Source: Alistipes timonensis | Lineage (GTDB): Bacteria; Bacteroidota; Bacteroidia; Bacteroidales; Muribaculaceae | Assembly (NCBI GenBank): GCA_023663385.1 | Contig: JAMPHO010000003.1 | Location: 1 to 64,000, forward strand | Direction of reading: 5' to 3' | Length of the DNA: 64,000 nt | In this document: positions 7,804 to 17,052 of the stretch, in pieces | Layout of the letters: the number at the start of each line of letters is the position of its first letter | Position numbering within the stretch: the first letter of the stretch is position 1 | Made by a program: the position numbers and the translations under genes | Notes under the pieces: generated by a model | What the model was told of the DNA's origin: nothing | What the model saw: only the letters and a program-made list of their open reading frames with translations | Databases searched by the model: none

Positions 7804-8511
7804 TTACTCCTTGTGGGTCTTCTTGAACTCGTCGGTGTTGAACACCATAGCCTTGTCGACGTCGGTCATGTTGCCGAGCTGGTAGCGCGAGATCTGGTTG
7901 ATCTGCATCTCGTCGAGAGCGGAGATTACGCTCTCCCACGATGCTTCCGGCATGGGCTTGATGATGACTACGGGACGGGTCAGCTGATCGTTGTTACGGA
8001 TCTTCTTGGCTGCTTCCTGGAACTGCTCCTCGGTGATTTTCTTGTCGCGCCAGAGCTGTTTCTGCTCCTCAACCTGCTTGAGCACGTCTTTGTTGCGCTC
8101 GTTGAGGATTTTGCGGATGCCGCGGGGGGTGATGCCCTCGTTGCCTTCGAAGTGGGTAACCTCGATGTTGGAGCTCACGAGCTGGTCGCCGTTGAACTCA
8201 GTTACGGGCTTACCGAAATAGTAGTAAACGGTGTTGCCCTTCACTCCGCCGTTGTCGTCGTAGACGGTGTCGAGGATCATGGTGATTGCTTCGGATTCCT
8301 TAGCCTTCTGAAGCTCTGTCTGTTCGAGCTTCTCGTTGGTGGGAAGCGCGATTGACAGGGTCTGAGACTTGATCATGGTGGTACACAGCATGAAGAACGT
8401 GATCAGAAGCATATTCATGTCGACCATCGGGGTGAAGTCGACGTGAATTGACATTTTTTTCTGGGCGCCTTTCTTTTTCTTGCCCCCATCGGATTGTTCT
8501 ATCTGTGCCAT
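7804..8511 (-). CDS. exbD: ExbD/TolR-type biopolymer transport protein (second copy)
   Basis: 235 residues with a Lys-rich cytoplasmic start (GGKKKKGAQKK), a single membrane helix preceded by the proton-path aspartate in DFTPMVDMNMLLITFFML, and a long periplasmic domain. ExbD forms the stator with ExbB and energises TonB. The start is 2 bp after the stop of the upstream exbD, so the two are coupled. The periplasmic part is longer than in the enterobacterial protein (about 140 residues), with a charged helical insert (about 130-185), as usual for Bacteroidota ExbD. Confidence 0.93.
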   Translation of the reverse strand: MAQIEQSDGGKKKKGAQKKMSIHVDFTPMVDMNMLLITFFMLCTTMIKSQTLSIALPTNEKLEQTELQKAKESEAITMILDTVYDDNGGVKGNTVYYYFGKPVTEFNGDQLVSSNIEVTHFEGNEGITPRGIRKILNERNKDVLKQVEEQKQLWRDKKITEEQFQEAAKKIRNNDQLTRPVVIIKPMPEASWESVISALDEMQINQISRYQLGNMTDVDKAMVFNTDEFKKTHKE

Positions 8512-8513
8512 AC

Positions 8514-9245
8514 TTAGTCTGCTTCAGTTTTAAGGGCAGTCATGACGGAGAATTTGTTCATCTTGATGGTCTGAAGGTTGTCGAGCACCTTGTGGATGGT
8601 CTCGAACTTAGTGCCGCGGTCAGACTTGACAGCGATGCCTTCGCCCTTCTGGATGGCGTCATGAATGTTGGAGTTCGACGAATTGTAGATAGCGCGCATC
8701 CAGATCTGGAACTCGTTCGTGGTGAGCTGGTTTCCGTTCTGGTCGGTGTAGCGGATATCATCAAAGGGGATTCCGGTGTCCTTGCGCTCCATGTCGCCGA
8801 GCCACTCATCCTGCTTGGTCTGGTCGAGCATCAGGAATTCGTGCATCTTCGACAGGGGGACGCCGAATGAAGCGTTCTTTGCAAACTTTTCCAGGTCGAG
8901 GGGCGTCAGGCCGGTCTTCTTCCCGGTGTAGGCTTCGTAGTTGGCGGCCGCGGTCTTGAGGGCCTCCTTGCGAAGCGCTTCTGAACCCCACTCCTCGGCG
9001 TGGTCGGGGTCGGCGTCGCCGAGCAGCGAAAGGAACACCTTTCCCTGGGGCGCCACGAGCACCTGTGCCACGTTGGCTGTGGGAACCTTGATCTCAGAAA
9101 CAGACGAGGGGGTGATCACGGTCACCGGCTCTTTCTGGAGGAAGGTCGAGGTCAGCATGAAGAAAGTAAGCAAAAGAACGGTAACGTCACTCATCGCGGT
9201 CATGTCGATGAGGGTACTCTTTCTTTTTGGTTTTACTTTTCCCAT
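8514..9245 (-). CDS. exbD: ExbD/TolR-type biopolymer transport protein (first copy)
   Basis: 243 residues starting MGKVKPKRKSTLIDMTAMSD, with the membrane aspartates of ExbD in DMTAMSDVTVLLLTFFML and one transmembrane segment. The periplasmic domain includes an insert with WGSEALRKEALKTAAANYEA and ends in a TolR-like block (FETIHKVLDNLQTIKMNKFS). It is paired with the second exbD; Bacteroidota commonly encode two different ExbD subunits with one ExbB. Located 51 bp downstream of exbB. Confidence 0.93.
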   Translation of the reverse strand: MGKVKPKRKSTLIDMTAMSDVTVLLLTFFMLTSTFLQKEPVTVITPSSVSEIKVPTANVAQVLVAPQGKVFLSLLGDADPDHAEEWGSEALRKEALKTAAANYEAYTGKKTGLTPLDLEKFAKNASFGVPLSKMHEFLMLDQTKQDEWLGDMERKDTGIPFDDIRYTDQNGNQLTTNEFQIWMRAIYNSSNSNIHDAIQKGEGIAVKSDRGTKFETIHKVLDNLQTIKMNKFSVMTALKTEAD

Positions 9246-9296
9246 GATTTACGTTTTATAAACTTTTGTGTTATTATTTATTTGTAAACCGCGGGA

Positions 9297-10169
9297 TCAG
9301 TGGGTTGCTGCGAACGACTGAACGATCGAGAAGCCGATTTCGTCGATAGCGTAGGTGAGGTTGTCGATCTTGTTGGTGTAGAAGTTGTAGGAGATTACAG
9401 CGAAAGCACCGGTGGCGATACCGAAGGCGGTGTTCACAAGGGCCTCGGAGATACCGGTCGACAGCTCGGACGAGTCAGGAGCGCCGGAAGCGGAGAGGGC
9501 CTGGAACGATTTGATCATACCGAGCACGGTACCGAGAAGGCCGACGAGAGTACCGAGGGTGGTGAGGGTTGCCACGATGGGGAGGTTCTGCTGAAGCGAG
9601 GGCATCTCGATGGCGGTAGCCTCTTCAACTTCCTTCTGGAGGGTGGCGATCTTCTGCTCCTTGGTCAGGACGGTGTTCTTGTCCATTTCCTCGTAGCGGT
9701 TGAGGGCTGCGGAAACAACAGCTGCTACAGAGCCTTTCTGCTTCTTGCAGAGAGCCTGGGCGGCCTGGATGTCGTTCTTGGCGAGGCACTTCTTCACTTC
9801 GGAAACGAACTTGGCGATGGAGCCGGTGCCCTTGGCGCTCTTAAGAGCGATGGCGCGCTCAACGGAGAGAACGATAACGGTGAGGAAGAGGGTCTGGAGG
9901 ATAGGCACGATGATGCCGCCTTTGAACACGGTGCCGATGAGGTCGAGGGGATGGGCTTTCTCGAATTCTTCGGGAGCGAACCACATAGATACGCCGTTGT
10001 AGCCTTCAGCGTCGAAGTGGGAGGGGTGGCCGAACACGAAGAGGAACAGGCATACTGCCACTACGAAGCAGGCGATGATCACCAGGAAGGCGTTCTTGAT
10101 GCCGCGTACGTTGCTACCGGGTTTTACAGCTGCGGGCTGCTTTGCGGGATTGGGCTTTTGAGCTTCCAT
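9297..10169 (-). CDS. exbB: ExbB/TolQ/MotA-type proton channel protein
   Basis: 290 residues. An N-terminal helix (about 28-48) is followed by a second one with GGIIVPILQTLFLTVIVLSVERAIAL, a large cytoplasmic helical domain, and the two MotA/TolQ channel helices (LPIVATLTTLGTLVGLLGTV and TAFGIATGAFAVISYNFY). ExbB pentamers and ExbD form the proton-driven motor that powers TonB. First gene of the operon, behind a long leader with a consensus promoter at 10497-10528. The N-terminal PAKQPAAVKPG stretch is low complexity. Confidence 0.95.
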   Translation of the reverse strand: MEAQKPNPAKQPAAVKPGSNVRGIKNAFLVIIACFVVAVCLFLFVFGHPSHFDAEGYNGVSMWFAPEEFEKAHPLDLIGTVFKGGIIVPILQTLFLTVIVLSVERAIALKSAKGTGSIAKFVSEVKKCLAKNDIQAAQALCKKQKGSVAAVVSAALNRYEEMDKNTVLTKEQKIATLQKEVEEATAIEMPSLQQNLPIVATLTTLGTLVGLLGTVLGMIKSFQALSASGAPDSSELSTGISEALVNTAFGIATGAFAVISYNFYTNKIDNLTYAIDEIGFSIVQSFAATH

Positions 10170-10496
10170 AACTTGAAATGTTACTTTTTAGATTGTAAGT
10201 TATTGTTAATAATTGATTTAATTGATTTTTGATTCTCTCTGTGTCGCGGGGTTCGGGCTCTTCCCTTCCGCTCCTTTTCGCGGACGCCGGTCCGCGGCTT
10301 TACGGCAGTTTCTACGCCTTACATTGTGAAAAACGAATAGTTTCCGTGTTTATTACCCTCCGGAAGCTGGTTATGCCGCTCCGGGAGGGTTAAAGTTTGT
10401 TACCCAATCATTGTCAGGCGAGGGGTTCGTAGGTTTTTCGGATTGAAACGTATAAGTTTTCAGGCATGTTAAGGTATAGTCTTCTAAAGCTATCTG
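10170..10496 (-). other. Long 5' leader of the exbB operon
   Basis: About 320 nt between the predicted start of transcription and the exbB ATG. It holds no gene. Two hairpins are visible: 10279-10296 (CGCGGAC with GTCCGCG, loop of 4) and 10354-10390 (ACCCTCC-GGA with a bulged partner). No other TAnnTTTG box was found nearer exbB. A regulatory leader is possible. Confidence 0.45.
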
Positions 10497-10528
10497 CAAA
10501 ATTATGACTATATTTCCAACTGACAAAA
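10497..10528 (-). promoter_or_regulatory. Promoter of the exbB-exbD-exbD-tonB operon
   Basis: Minus strand: TTTG (10527-10524), 19-nt spacer, TAATTTTG (10504-10497), a full match to the phylum consensus. Confidence 0.75.
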
Positions 10529-10600
10529 TTTTCCGCCATTAATTTTAACTTCAATGCCTCCGCGGGGGTGGCAAAAGTGCGCCAAGGGCGGAAAATGGCA

Positions 10601-10628
10601 AGCCCCGGCAGCGTGAGCGGCCGGGGCT
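10601..10628 (-). terminator. Terminator after the 1127-residue protein gene
   Basis: A 9-bp stem AGCCCCGGC (10601-10609) with GCCGGGGCT (10620-10628) lies 51 bp after the stop at 10679 on the minus strand, with a short T-rich stretch following. Confidence 0.6.
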
Positions 10629-10678
10629 TGGTTGTCGGTGCGCTTCCGGGCGCCAGGCGCCGCGGAGGGGGTGGGTCG

Positions 10679-13600
10679 TTATTTTACAATGTGTTTTTTG
10701 CCGTTTACAATATAGAGGCCGGCGGGGAGTGCCGAGATCGCGGCGGGGTCGGCGGTTACGAGCACCCGTATGCCCAAGGCATTGTAAACGGTGAAGCGCC
10801 CATCGGCGTCGGAGGCTATGGCTGAGATGCCCGACGATGCCTTGGCGTTATAGGCCAACAGAATGAAATGGGTGGGCGCGCCGGGGGATTTCAGCTCGAC
10901 ATATGCCTCGTGCACACCTTCGAGGTCGGTAAGGAATGTGAGGTCGAAGCTGCCACCCTGGGCGGGGAGTTTCTCCTTGCTGAGGGTGAAGTTCGAGGGG
11001 TTGGAGCCGCCCATTGCCAGTGTGATGTCGCCGGTGAGGTTGTGGCCGGTCACATTGATGGTGGTCTTGTGGGGCGCGAAAGGCTCAACCTCGGCTTCGA
11101 TAGTGCGGAGGTCCGATTTGATCTGGGGCACGTCGGTGCGGCCATAGGTCACGTCGTCGATGTAGTACACTGCCGAGTTGTCGCGCCCGCGGTTCGAGTC
11201 GAAGAGGAACCCGACGAAGAAGGTGTCGGCAAGGTCCTGGCCCTCGAAGTCGACAACGTAGTCGATCCACTCGCCGTTATAGTCGGCCGATGCCGGAATG
11301 TTGAGGCCCTGGATTGTCTGGTAGTAGGGCTCGCCGTCGGCCACGTCGCAGTAAACCACGCGGAGCAGGTCGGTCATGCCGTCGGCCATGTACTGACCCA
11401 TGACGCGGAATGTGAGCAGCTTCGACTCGGAGTTGGCGAAGTCGAGCGCCGGGGTCAGCAGTAGCATCTGGCAGGGGTCCTCGGCGCCGATGGCGGCGTT
11501 GGAGTCGTAGGCGGTGACTTTGGCCGCCTTATTGCCGTCGGTGAAGTCGAAGCCCCACCAGGCGCGCTTGCCGATGGCGGCGTTGTTGACCCACCCCTGG
11601 AGCTGCAGGGGCTTGTTGCGTTCGGCGCCGTCGAAGTTCTCGTTGAGGAGGCGCAGGGGTGCGGAGGTGTCGAACTTGAGCTCGTCACCCTCGGCGGGCT
11701 GCTCGGGGAGCGAGGCGCCACAGGTGCCGGTCACAGTGAAGGTCTGCGCGGGAAGTTTCACGCCTGAAATCTCGATGCGTTCGGTGAAAGTGCCCTCGCT
11801 CTTGGGTGCGAAGGTGACGCGCAGGGTGGTCTGGCCGCTCTTCATCAGCATCGTGCTGTTGATGATGAAAGCGCCATTGGCGTCGCCGAGCACCTTGATT
11901 GTTCCGTAGTCGGGGAGGTTGGCCGAGGTGATGTTGACGGTCTGCACCTGGGTTTCGCCCGCGGCTGCCACTTCAAACGGTGTAAGGGACGCGGTGTCGG
12001 CGGTAGCTTCGGGCATATTCTGCGGGTCGAAGGCCAGGAAGGTGAAGTTGAAGCCCTTGGCGAGCTCCGAGGGTGTGGTGTCGAAGTTCAGGCGCGCAGT
12101 GTGTTTGCCTATGGCGGTCGGGCTGTAGCTTACGGTGACGGTTGTCGTGCCGCTCCCTGCCGCGATTTCCTCGGTGTCGACGGTGAACATGCCGCGGTTG
12201 GCCCCGGTGAGGTACACGCTTACCGGGTTGGTGAGGTCCTTGGCGGCGACGGTGAAGCGGAGCACGGCGGTAGCTTTGCCTATCTCCGCGGCCTCGTCGG
12301 TGAAGAGCTGCTCGGAAGCGATTTCGAGCTCAGGCTCGCCAACGGGGGCGAGTTCGATGTCGGCCAGGTTTCTGGGTGAGATCGAGGCGATGCTCATCGA
12401 GCGGGAGATGCCGGTGACTGAGTTGGCCGACGCGGGGATGGCGGTGCCAACGAGGTCGCTCGCCGCGAAGGGGAGGATTTTGCCGGGCGCATTGGTGGGG
12501 CCTGCGGTAATGTCGACAGTCGAGGTGCCGAACGTCGCGCCGGCCTCGGCGTTGAAGGTTACCTCGTTTACTTTCACGAGTCGGTGGATGTACAGCTCGG
12601 GGCTCGTGGCTATATCGCCGAGGTTTACATCGATCGCGTTGACGTTATTGCCGCTGGAGACGATGGTGCCGAGGGTGGGGTAGAGCGGGAGGAAGTAGGG
12701 CACGTCGAGCTCCGAGGTCATATAACCGAAGATTTTCTTCACCTTGTCGCCTACCTTCACCCCTTCGAAATCGACGAAATCGTTCTTGAACGCGACGCCT
12801 CCGGCTATGTCGTAGCCATAAATGGTGCCAGTCTTTTCGTCGATGTAGGAAATCGTGACGGTGCTGTTGAGCACGAGCGACTCGAACGCTTCGGGGTTCT
12901 GCTGCGCGATTTGCAGCGAGTTGGTTAGCGTTTTTACCGGGTAGGCCACGGCGGTGAAAGTCGTCGACGCGGTGCTCTCGCCGCTCGCGAGGGTTAGCGT
13001 GCCTTCGAAAGTGCCGTCAGTGGCGGGGTTGTAGGTTACCGTTGCCACGGCGCCGGCGGCGGAGAGCGCGTCGCTCTTGGCTATGGTCGCGGGCTCCACG
13101 GTGAGGCCGTCGGTCCCGCTAACACTCAGGGTGATGTCGTCGGTGATGCCTGTGGCGCGGATGGTGAACTGCTTGGTGGCGGTTCCGGTCACGAAAGCCG
13201 AGAGGGGGTCGTCGTTAAACTCGGTGGCCGACATGCTTACCGCGGGGTCACCCTTGTCGCCTTCCCCTTCATCGTCGGTGAAGAGCGAGGCCCAGTCGGT
13301 CGCGCCGCGCACGGCGTCAACCATCATTGTCGGAGCGGCCTTCACCGAGGAGCCACCTTGCTGGAGCAGGATGCCTCTGGCGGCTCCGTAAGTGCCTGAG
13401 TAGTCGGTGCCATCGGAAGTCGTCAGCGCGGGGGTGTCTGATTCGCTGGCGGCGTTGACCCATACGGATATGACGTCGTCGTTGGAGCCATCTCCGTAGG
13501 CGTATTTCATTATCAGGCAATAAGTTTTGCCGAGCTCGAATTCGGTTTCGGTCGAAATCTTGACGGCGGTCGTGGATTTGCTAAGCCCGAGTTTGAAGTG

Positions 13601-14062
13601 CGAGGCGTCAGACCCGTTGAGTATGAACAGATTCCCCTTGGCGGTGGGGCTTGAGGTGTCGACGTACCCCTTGTAATTGTTGCTGAGGAATGCGATTGAA
13701 GCGGCTTTGCAATTCTCGGGAACGGCGTTGACGCACACCAGCATACCAACATAGAGGTCTCTCGGGGTGTCGGTCCCGGTTATGTCGTGGAACACTGACT
13801 GGTCCTGGGCGTTGAGGTCCCCAGCGAGGCGCGCCGCGCCGCCGACCGCGGAGGTCTGGTAGCCGGGATAGGTGAGGCTCTGTGCGACAACCTGCACCGG
13901 GGCGGCGGTCTTAGCGCCGTATTGGAGCCATTCTCCCTGTCCTTTGAGATTTCCGACGGCGTAGTCGAAATTGTCGGAGAAAAGCAGCTCGGCGTTGGCG
14001 GCGGGCGCCAACGCTAACGACAGCAGCGCCGCTGTCGCGAAATTCGTTAAGAGTTTCTTCAT
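10679..14062 (-). CDS. Large secreted multidomain protein with choice-of-anchor-J and sorting domains
   Basis: 1127 residues with a signal peptide (MKKLLTNFATAALLSLALAPAANA). Residues about 26-265 look like a lectin-type jelly roll (LLFSDNFDYAVGNLKGQGEW). Several Ig-like strand-rich repeats follow (TKQFTIRATGITDDITLSV; AVLRFTVAAKDLTNPVSVYL; VNITSANLPDYGTIKVLGD), with an OB-like section near 380-540. About 795-965 is a choice-of-anchor J type module (LRLLNENFDGAERNKPLQ; AWWGFDFTDGNK; YYIDDVTYG). The C-terminus (FTVYNALGIRVLV then LPAGLYIVNGKKHIVK) is type IX secretion sorting-like. It probably ends up on the cell surface or outside the cell, possibly binding glycans. It is monocistronic. Function is inferred only from architecture. 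Confidence 0.75.
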   Translation of the reverse strand: MKKLLTNFATAALLSLALAPAANAELLFSDNFDYAVGNLKGQGEWLQYGAKTAAPVQVVAQSLTYPGYQTSAVGGAARLAGDLNAQDQSVFHDITGTDTPRDLYVGMLVCVNAVPENCKAASIAFLSNNYKGYVDTSSPTAKGNLFILNGSDASHFKLGLSKSTTAVKISTETEFELGKTYCLIMKYAYGDGSNDDVISVWVNAASESDTPALTTSDGTDYSGTYGAARGILLQQGGSSVKAAPTMMVDAVRGATDWASLFTDDEGEGDKGDPAVSMSATEFNDDPLSAFVTGTATKQFTIRATGITDDITLSVSGTDGLTVEPATIAKSDALSAAGAVATVTYNPATDGTFEGTLTLASGESTASTTFTAVAYPVKTLTNSLQIAQQNPEAFESLVLNSTVTISYIDEKTGTIYGYDIAGGVAFKNDFVDFEGVKVGDKVKKIFGYMTSELDVPYFLPLYPTLGTIVSSGNNVNAIDVNLGDIATSPELYIHRLVKVNEVTFNAEAGATFGTSTVDITAGPTNAPGKILPFAASDLVGTAIPASANSVTGISRSMSIASISPRNLADIELAPVGEPELEIASEQLFTDEAAEIGKATAVLRFTVAAKDLTNPVSVYLTGANRGMFTVDTEEIAAGSGTTTVTVSYSPTAIGKHTARLNFDTTPSELAKGFNFTFLAFDPQNMPEATADTASLTPFEVAAAGETQVQTVNITSANLPDYGTIKVLGDANGAFIINSTMLMKSGQTTLRVTFAPKSEGTFTERIEISGVKLPAQTFTVTGTCGASLPEQPAEGDELKFDTSAPLRLLNENFDGAERNKPLQLQGWVNNAAIGKRAWWGFDFTDGNKAAKVTAYDSNAAIGAEDPCQMLLLTPALDFANSESKLLTFRVMGQYMADGMTDLLRVVYCDVADGEPYYQTIQGLNIPASADYNGEWIDYVVDFEGQDLADTFFVGFLFDSNRGRDNSAVYYIDDVTYGRTDVPQIKSDLRTIEAEVEPFAPHKTTINVTGHNLTGDITLAMGGSNPSNFTLSKEKLPAQGGSFDLTFLTDLEGVHEAYVELKSPGAPTHFILLAYNAKASSGISAIASDADGRFTVYNALGIRVLVTADPAAISALPAGLYIVNGKKHIVK

Positions 14063-14137
14063 AAGCTATGGTTATTTGATTGATTAGTCGGGTGACTTTA
14101 TTTAAGTGGTATTTGTCGCGGATTGATTGATGTTTTA

Positions 14138-14145
14138 CAAAATTA
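14138..14145 (-). promoter_or_regulatory. -7 box of the 1127-residue protein gene
   Basis: Minus-strand TAATTTTG, 75 bp upstream of the ATG at 14062; predicted start about 14131. The -33 region is only T-rich (TTTCC). Confidence 0.6.
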
Positions 14146-14270
14146 AGTATTTTTCTCTTATTTGGAAAATATCGGGCCGATTCATGTTTAAGATTAACTA
14201 ATTTTCACTACCACGGCGAACCGCGGAAAAATTAGTTGTGTTAATTAATGTGCGAAATGAAAAATTTCAC

Positions 14271-14278
14271 TAACTTCG
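14271..14278 (+). promoter_or_regulatory. Probable -7 box of the nqr operon
   Basis: TAACTTCG, one mismatch from TAnnTTTG, placed 139 bp upstream of nqrA. The surrounding GCGAA/TTCGC is an inverted repeat. No clear -33 element. The 130-nt leader to 14418 holds no recognised element. Confidence 0.45.
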
Positions 14279-14417
14279 CGCAATTAATTAAGCGTGACAA
14301 GCGGCCGGCATATCCGCTTCGGCAAGTTTCGCTACAAACTTAAAGATTGTAATCTCCTCTTTTGGAGCGGCTATGCGGCTCCCGTCTAACGGAATCATCC
14401 GCCACACATAACTTTTT

Positions 14418-15764
14418 ATGAGCATCGGAATCAAAATCAAGAAGGGTCTCGACATCAACATCGAAGGTGCCGTGCCCAGTTCCTGCGAACCGGCAGCGCG
14501 TACTTCGGCTACCGCCGCCGTGTGTCCCGACGACTTCCCCGGCTTCGTCCCCAAGGTCGAAGTGCGCGAGGGGGACCAGGTGAAGGCCGGGTCGCCCCTG
14601 CTTCGCGACAAGAATTTCCCCTCGGTCAAACTCGTGTCGCCGGTTTCCGGCACCGTGAAAGCCGTCGTGAGAGGCGAACGTAGAAAAATCGAGCGCGTGG
14701 TGGTCGAAGCCTCCGAAGGCGCCCCGCTCGCGCTTGACACTGCCAAAGTTTTGTACGATGCCTCCGCCGCGAGGGCTTTCCTCCAGGAGTCGGGTCTGTG
14801 GGCGCTCACGCGCCAGCGTCCCTACGACATCGTGCCCCTCGGCGACGCCTCGTTCCGCGATATCTTCGTAAGCGGTTTCGACTCGGCTCCCCTCGCCGTC
14901 AACCCGACGGCTTTTCCCGCCGACGAGGTAAAGGCTATGGAGGCGGGAGTGAAGGTGCTCCGGCTCCTCACCTCCGGCAAGGTATACGTCAGCCGCCGCT
15001 CCGGCGAGGCGCTCCCCGAGCTGTCTGGCGCGGAAATGGTTGACATAAGCGGCCCGCACCCCTCGGGCAACTGCGGCACCATGATCGCCGCCATCAAACC
15101 CGTAAACAAAGGCGAGACCGTGATGTGCCTCGACCTTGCCACGCTCCGCCGCATCGGCGCGGCCGCGCTCTACGGGGTAGTGCCGATGGATACCGTCGTG
15201 GCGCTCACCGGCTCAGAGGTAAAGGAGCCGAAACTCATAAAAACCGTGGTCGGCGCTGAAATCGCGTCGCTCGTCAAGGGTGATGTGGCCGACGATGGCC
15301 GCCACCACCGCCTGATTTCTGGCAACGTGCTCACCGGCACCCGTGTTCACTTCGACGGTTATCTCCGCTGGCCCTACCGCCAGGTGACGGTCATCCCTGA
15401 GGGTGACGATGTAGACGAGTTCATGGGATGGGCCTCCCTCTCGCCCAAGAAACTGAGCACCAGCCGCTCGTTCCCCGGCCATTTCCTCTTTAAAAAGGCC
15501 TTCAACCCCGACGCCCGCCTCAACGGCGGTCGCCGCGCTATGATCATGAGCGGTGAGTACGACAAGGTGATGCCTATGGATATTCTCCCCGAATACCTTA
15601 TTAAGGCCATCCTCGCCAAGGATATCGACCGCATGGAGCAGCTCGGCATTTACGAAGTGGCTCCCGAGGACTTCGCCCTGGCCGAGTTTGCCGACACTTC
15701 GAAGCTGGAACTTCAGAAAATAGTGCGCGACGGGCTCGACTATCTCCGCAAAGAGCTGTCATAA
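14418..15764 (+). CDS. nqrA: Na+-translocating NADH:quinone reductase subunit A
   Basis: NqrA is the peripheral cytoplasmic subunit of the Na+-pumping respiratory complex, implicated in quinone reduction. The 448-residue length matches the family. The N-terminal part has the barrel-sandwich motif GFVPKVEVREGDQVKAGSPL (RnfC/biotinyl-like), then LVSPVSGTVKAVVRGERRK. Later come GPHPSGNCGTMI and the C-terminal helical block EYLIKAILAKDIDRMEQLGI. First gene of nqrABCDEF; nqrB follows after 54 bp. Confidence 0.97.
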   Translation: MSIGIKIKKGLDINIEGAVPSSCEPAARTSATAAVCPDDFPGFVPKVEVREGDQVKAGSPLLRDKNFPSVKLVSPVSGTVKAVVRGERRKIERVVVEASEGAPLALDTAKVLYDASAARAFLQESGLWALTRQRPYDIVPLGDASFRDIFVSGFDSAPLAVNPTAFPADEVKAMEAGVKVLRLLTSGKVYVSRRSGEALPELSGAEMVDISGPHPSGNCGTMIAAIKPVNKGETVMCLDLATLRRIGAAALYGVVPMDTVVALTGSEVKEPKLIKTVVGAEIASLVKGDVADDGRHHRLISGNVLTGTRVHFDGYLRWPYRQVTVIPEGDDVDEFMGWASLSPKKLSTSRSFPGHFLFKKAFNPDARLNGGRRAMIMSGEYDKVMPMDILPEYLIKAILAKDIDRMEQLGIYEVAPEDFALAEFADTSKLELQKIVRDGLDYLRKELS

Positions 15765-15818
15765 TCAGCAACCCCACTCTTTAACACAACGTTCATATAA
15801 CCATATAACGCTCAAGTT

Positions 15819-17033
15819 TTGAAAGCTTTAAAAAAACTGATGGACAAGGCGAAGCCTGCTTTCGAGCCGGGCGGCAAGCTGCACGCTTTCCGTTCGGTGT
15901 ACGACGGTATGGACACGTTCCTGTTCACCCCCCGCGAGACCTCGAAGTCGGGTGTCCACATCCATGACAGCATGGATTCAAAGCGCACCATGATTATAGT
16001 GGTGCTCTCGCTCCTGCCGTGTCTGATTTTCGGAATGTACAACTGCGGCTACCAGCACTGGCTCGCCAGCGGGGCCACCGAGTTTCCGTTCTGGGACCTT
16101 CTGCTCTACGGCTTCCTTGCCATCCTCCCTTCTATCGTGGTCACCTATCTCGTGGGGCTCGGCATCGAGTTTACCGTCGCCCAGATGCGCGGCGAAGAGA
16201 TTCAGGAGGGTTTCCTCGTGACCGGCATACTGATTCCGATGATTTGCCCGATCGAGACCCCGCTGTGGATGATCGCCGTGGCGACCGCCTTCTCCGTGAT
16301 ATTCGTCAAGGAGGTGTTCGGCGGCACTGGCTATAACATCTTCAATGTGGCGCTTGTGACCCGCGCGTTCCTGTTCTTCGCCTATCCGGCCAAGATGAGC
16401 GGCGACGGGGTGTTCGTATCCCTCGGTTCGATGTTCGGCCTCGGGGGTGAGGCTCCCGATGGGTTTACCGGCGCGACCCCCCTGGGGCAGATCGCCGTCA
16501 GCGGCGCGCAGTCGCAGGCCGACCTCGCCGCGTCGTTTACCGATGTGGCCGGCAACCCTATAGGGCTGTGGGATATGTTCCTCGGACTGATTCCCGGCTC
16601 GTTCGGCGAGACTTCGACGCTCTGCATACTTATCGGCGGGCTCGTGCTGCTCCTCGCGGGCATCGCATCGTGGCGCATCGTGCTGTCGGTGTTCGCCGGA
16701 GGTGCGTTGATGGCTTTCGTGGCCAACTGCTTCGCCACACCTACCTACCCGGCCTCGTTCCTCTCTGTAGCCGACCAGCTCTGCCTCGGCGGTTTCGCTT
16801 TCGCCGCGGTGTTCATGGCTCCCGACCCTGTGACCTCGTGCCGCACGAATGTGGGCAAGTATATCTACGGTTTCCTGGTGGGCGTGGTCGCCATACTGAT
16901 ACGCACCTATAATAACGGCTACCCCGAAGGGGCCATGCTCGCGGTGCTGCTGATGAACGCCCTCGCCCCGCTGATCGACTATTGCGTTGTCGAGGCTAAC
17001 GTGCGCCGCCGCCTGGCACGCGCCAAATCCTAA
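15819..17033 (+). CDS. nqrB: Na+-translocating NADH:quinone reductase subunit B
   Basis: A polytopic membrane subunit carrying covalently bound FMN and riboflavin, part of the Na+ path. Best start is TTG at 15819, giving MKALKKLMDKAKPAFEPGG, the usual Bacteroidales N-terminus; the next ATG at 15840 would remove seven conserved-looking residues. Membrane segments begin near 57, 91, 130 and 150. The FMN-threonine motif is TGATPL at about 217-222. The stretch EVFGGTGYNIFNVALVTRAF is typical of NqrB/RnfD. 404 residues, normal length. Confidence 0.95.
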   Translation: MKALKKLMDKAKPAFEPGGKLHAFRSVYDGMDTFLFTPRETSKSGVHIHDSMDSKRTMIIVVLSLLPCLIFGMYNCGYQHWLASGATEFPFWDLLLYGFLAILPSIVVTYLVGLGIEFTVAQMRGEEIQEGFLVTGILIPMICPIETPLWMIAVATAFSVIFVKEVFGGTGYNIFNVALVTRAFLFFAYPAKMSGDGVFVSLGSMFGLGGEAPDGFTGATPLGQIAVSGAQSQADLAASFTDVAGNPIGLWDMFLGLIPGSFGETSTLCILIGGLVLLLAGIASWRIVLSVFAGGALMAFVANCFATPTYPASFLSVADQLCLGGFAFAAVFMAPDPVTSCRTNVGKYIYGFLVGVVAILIRTYNNGYPEGAMLAVLLMNALAPLIDYCVVEANVRRRLARAKS

Positions 17034-17052
17034 CCATTAGAGCGATAATAAG

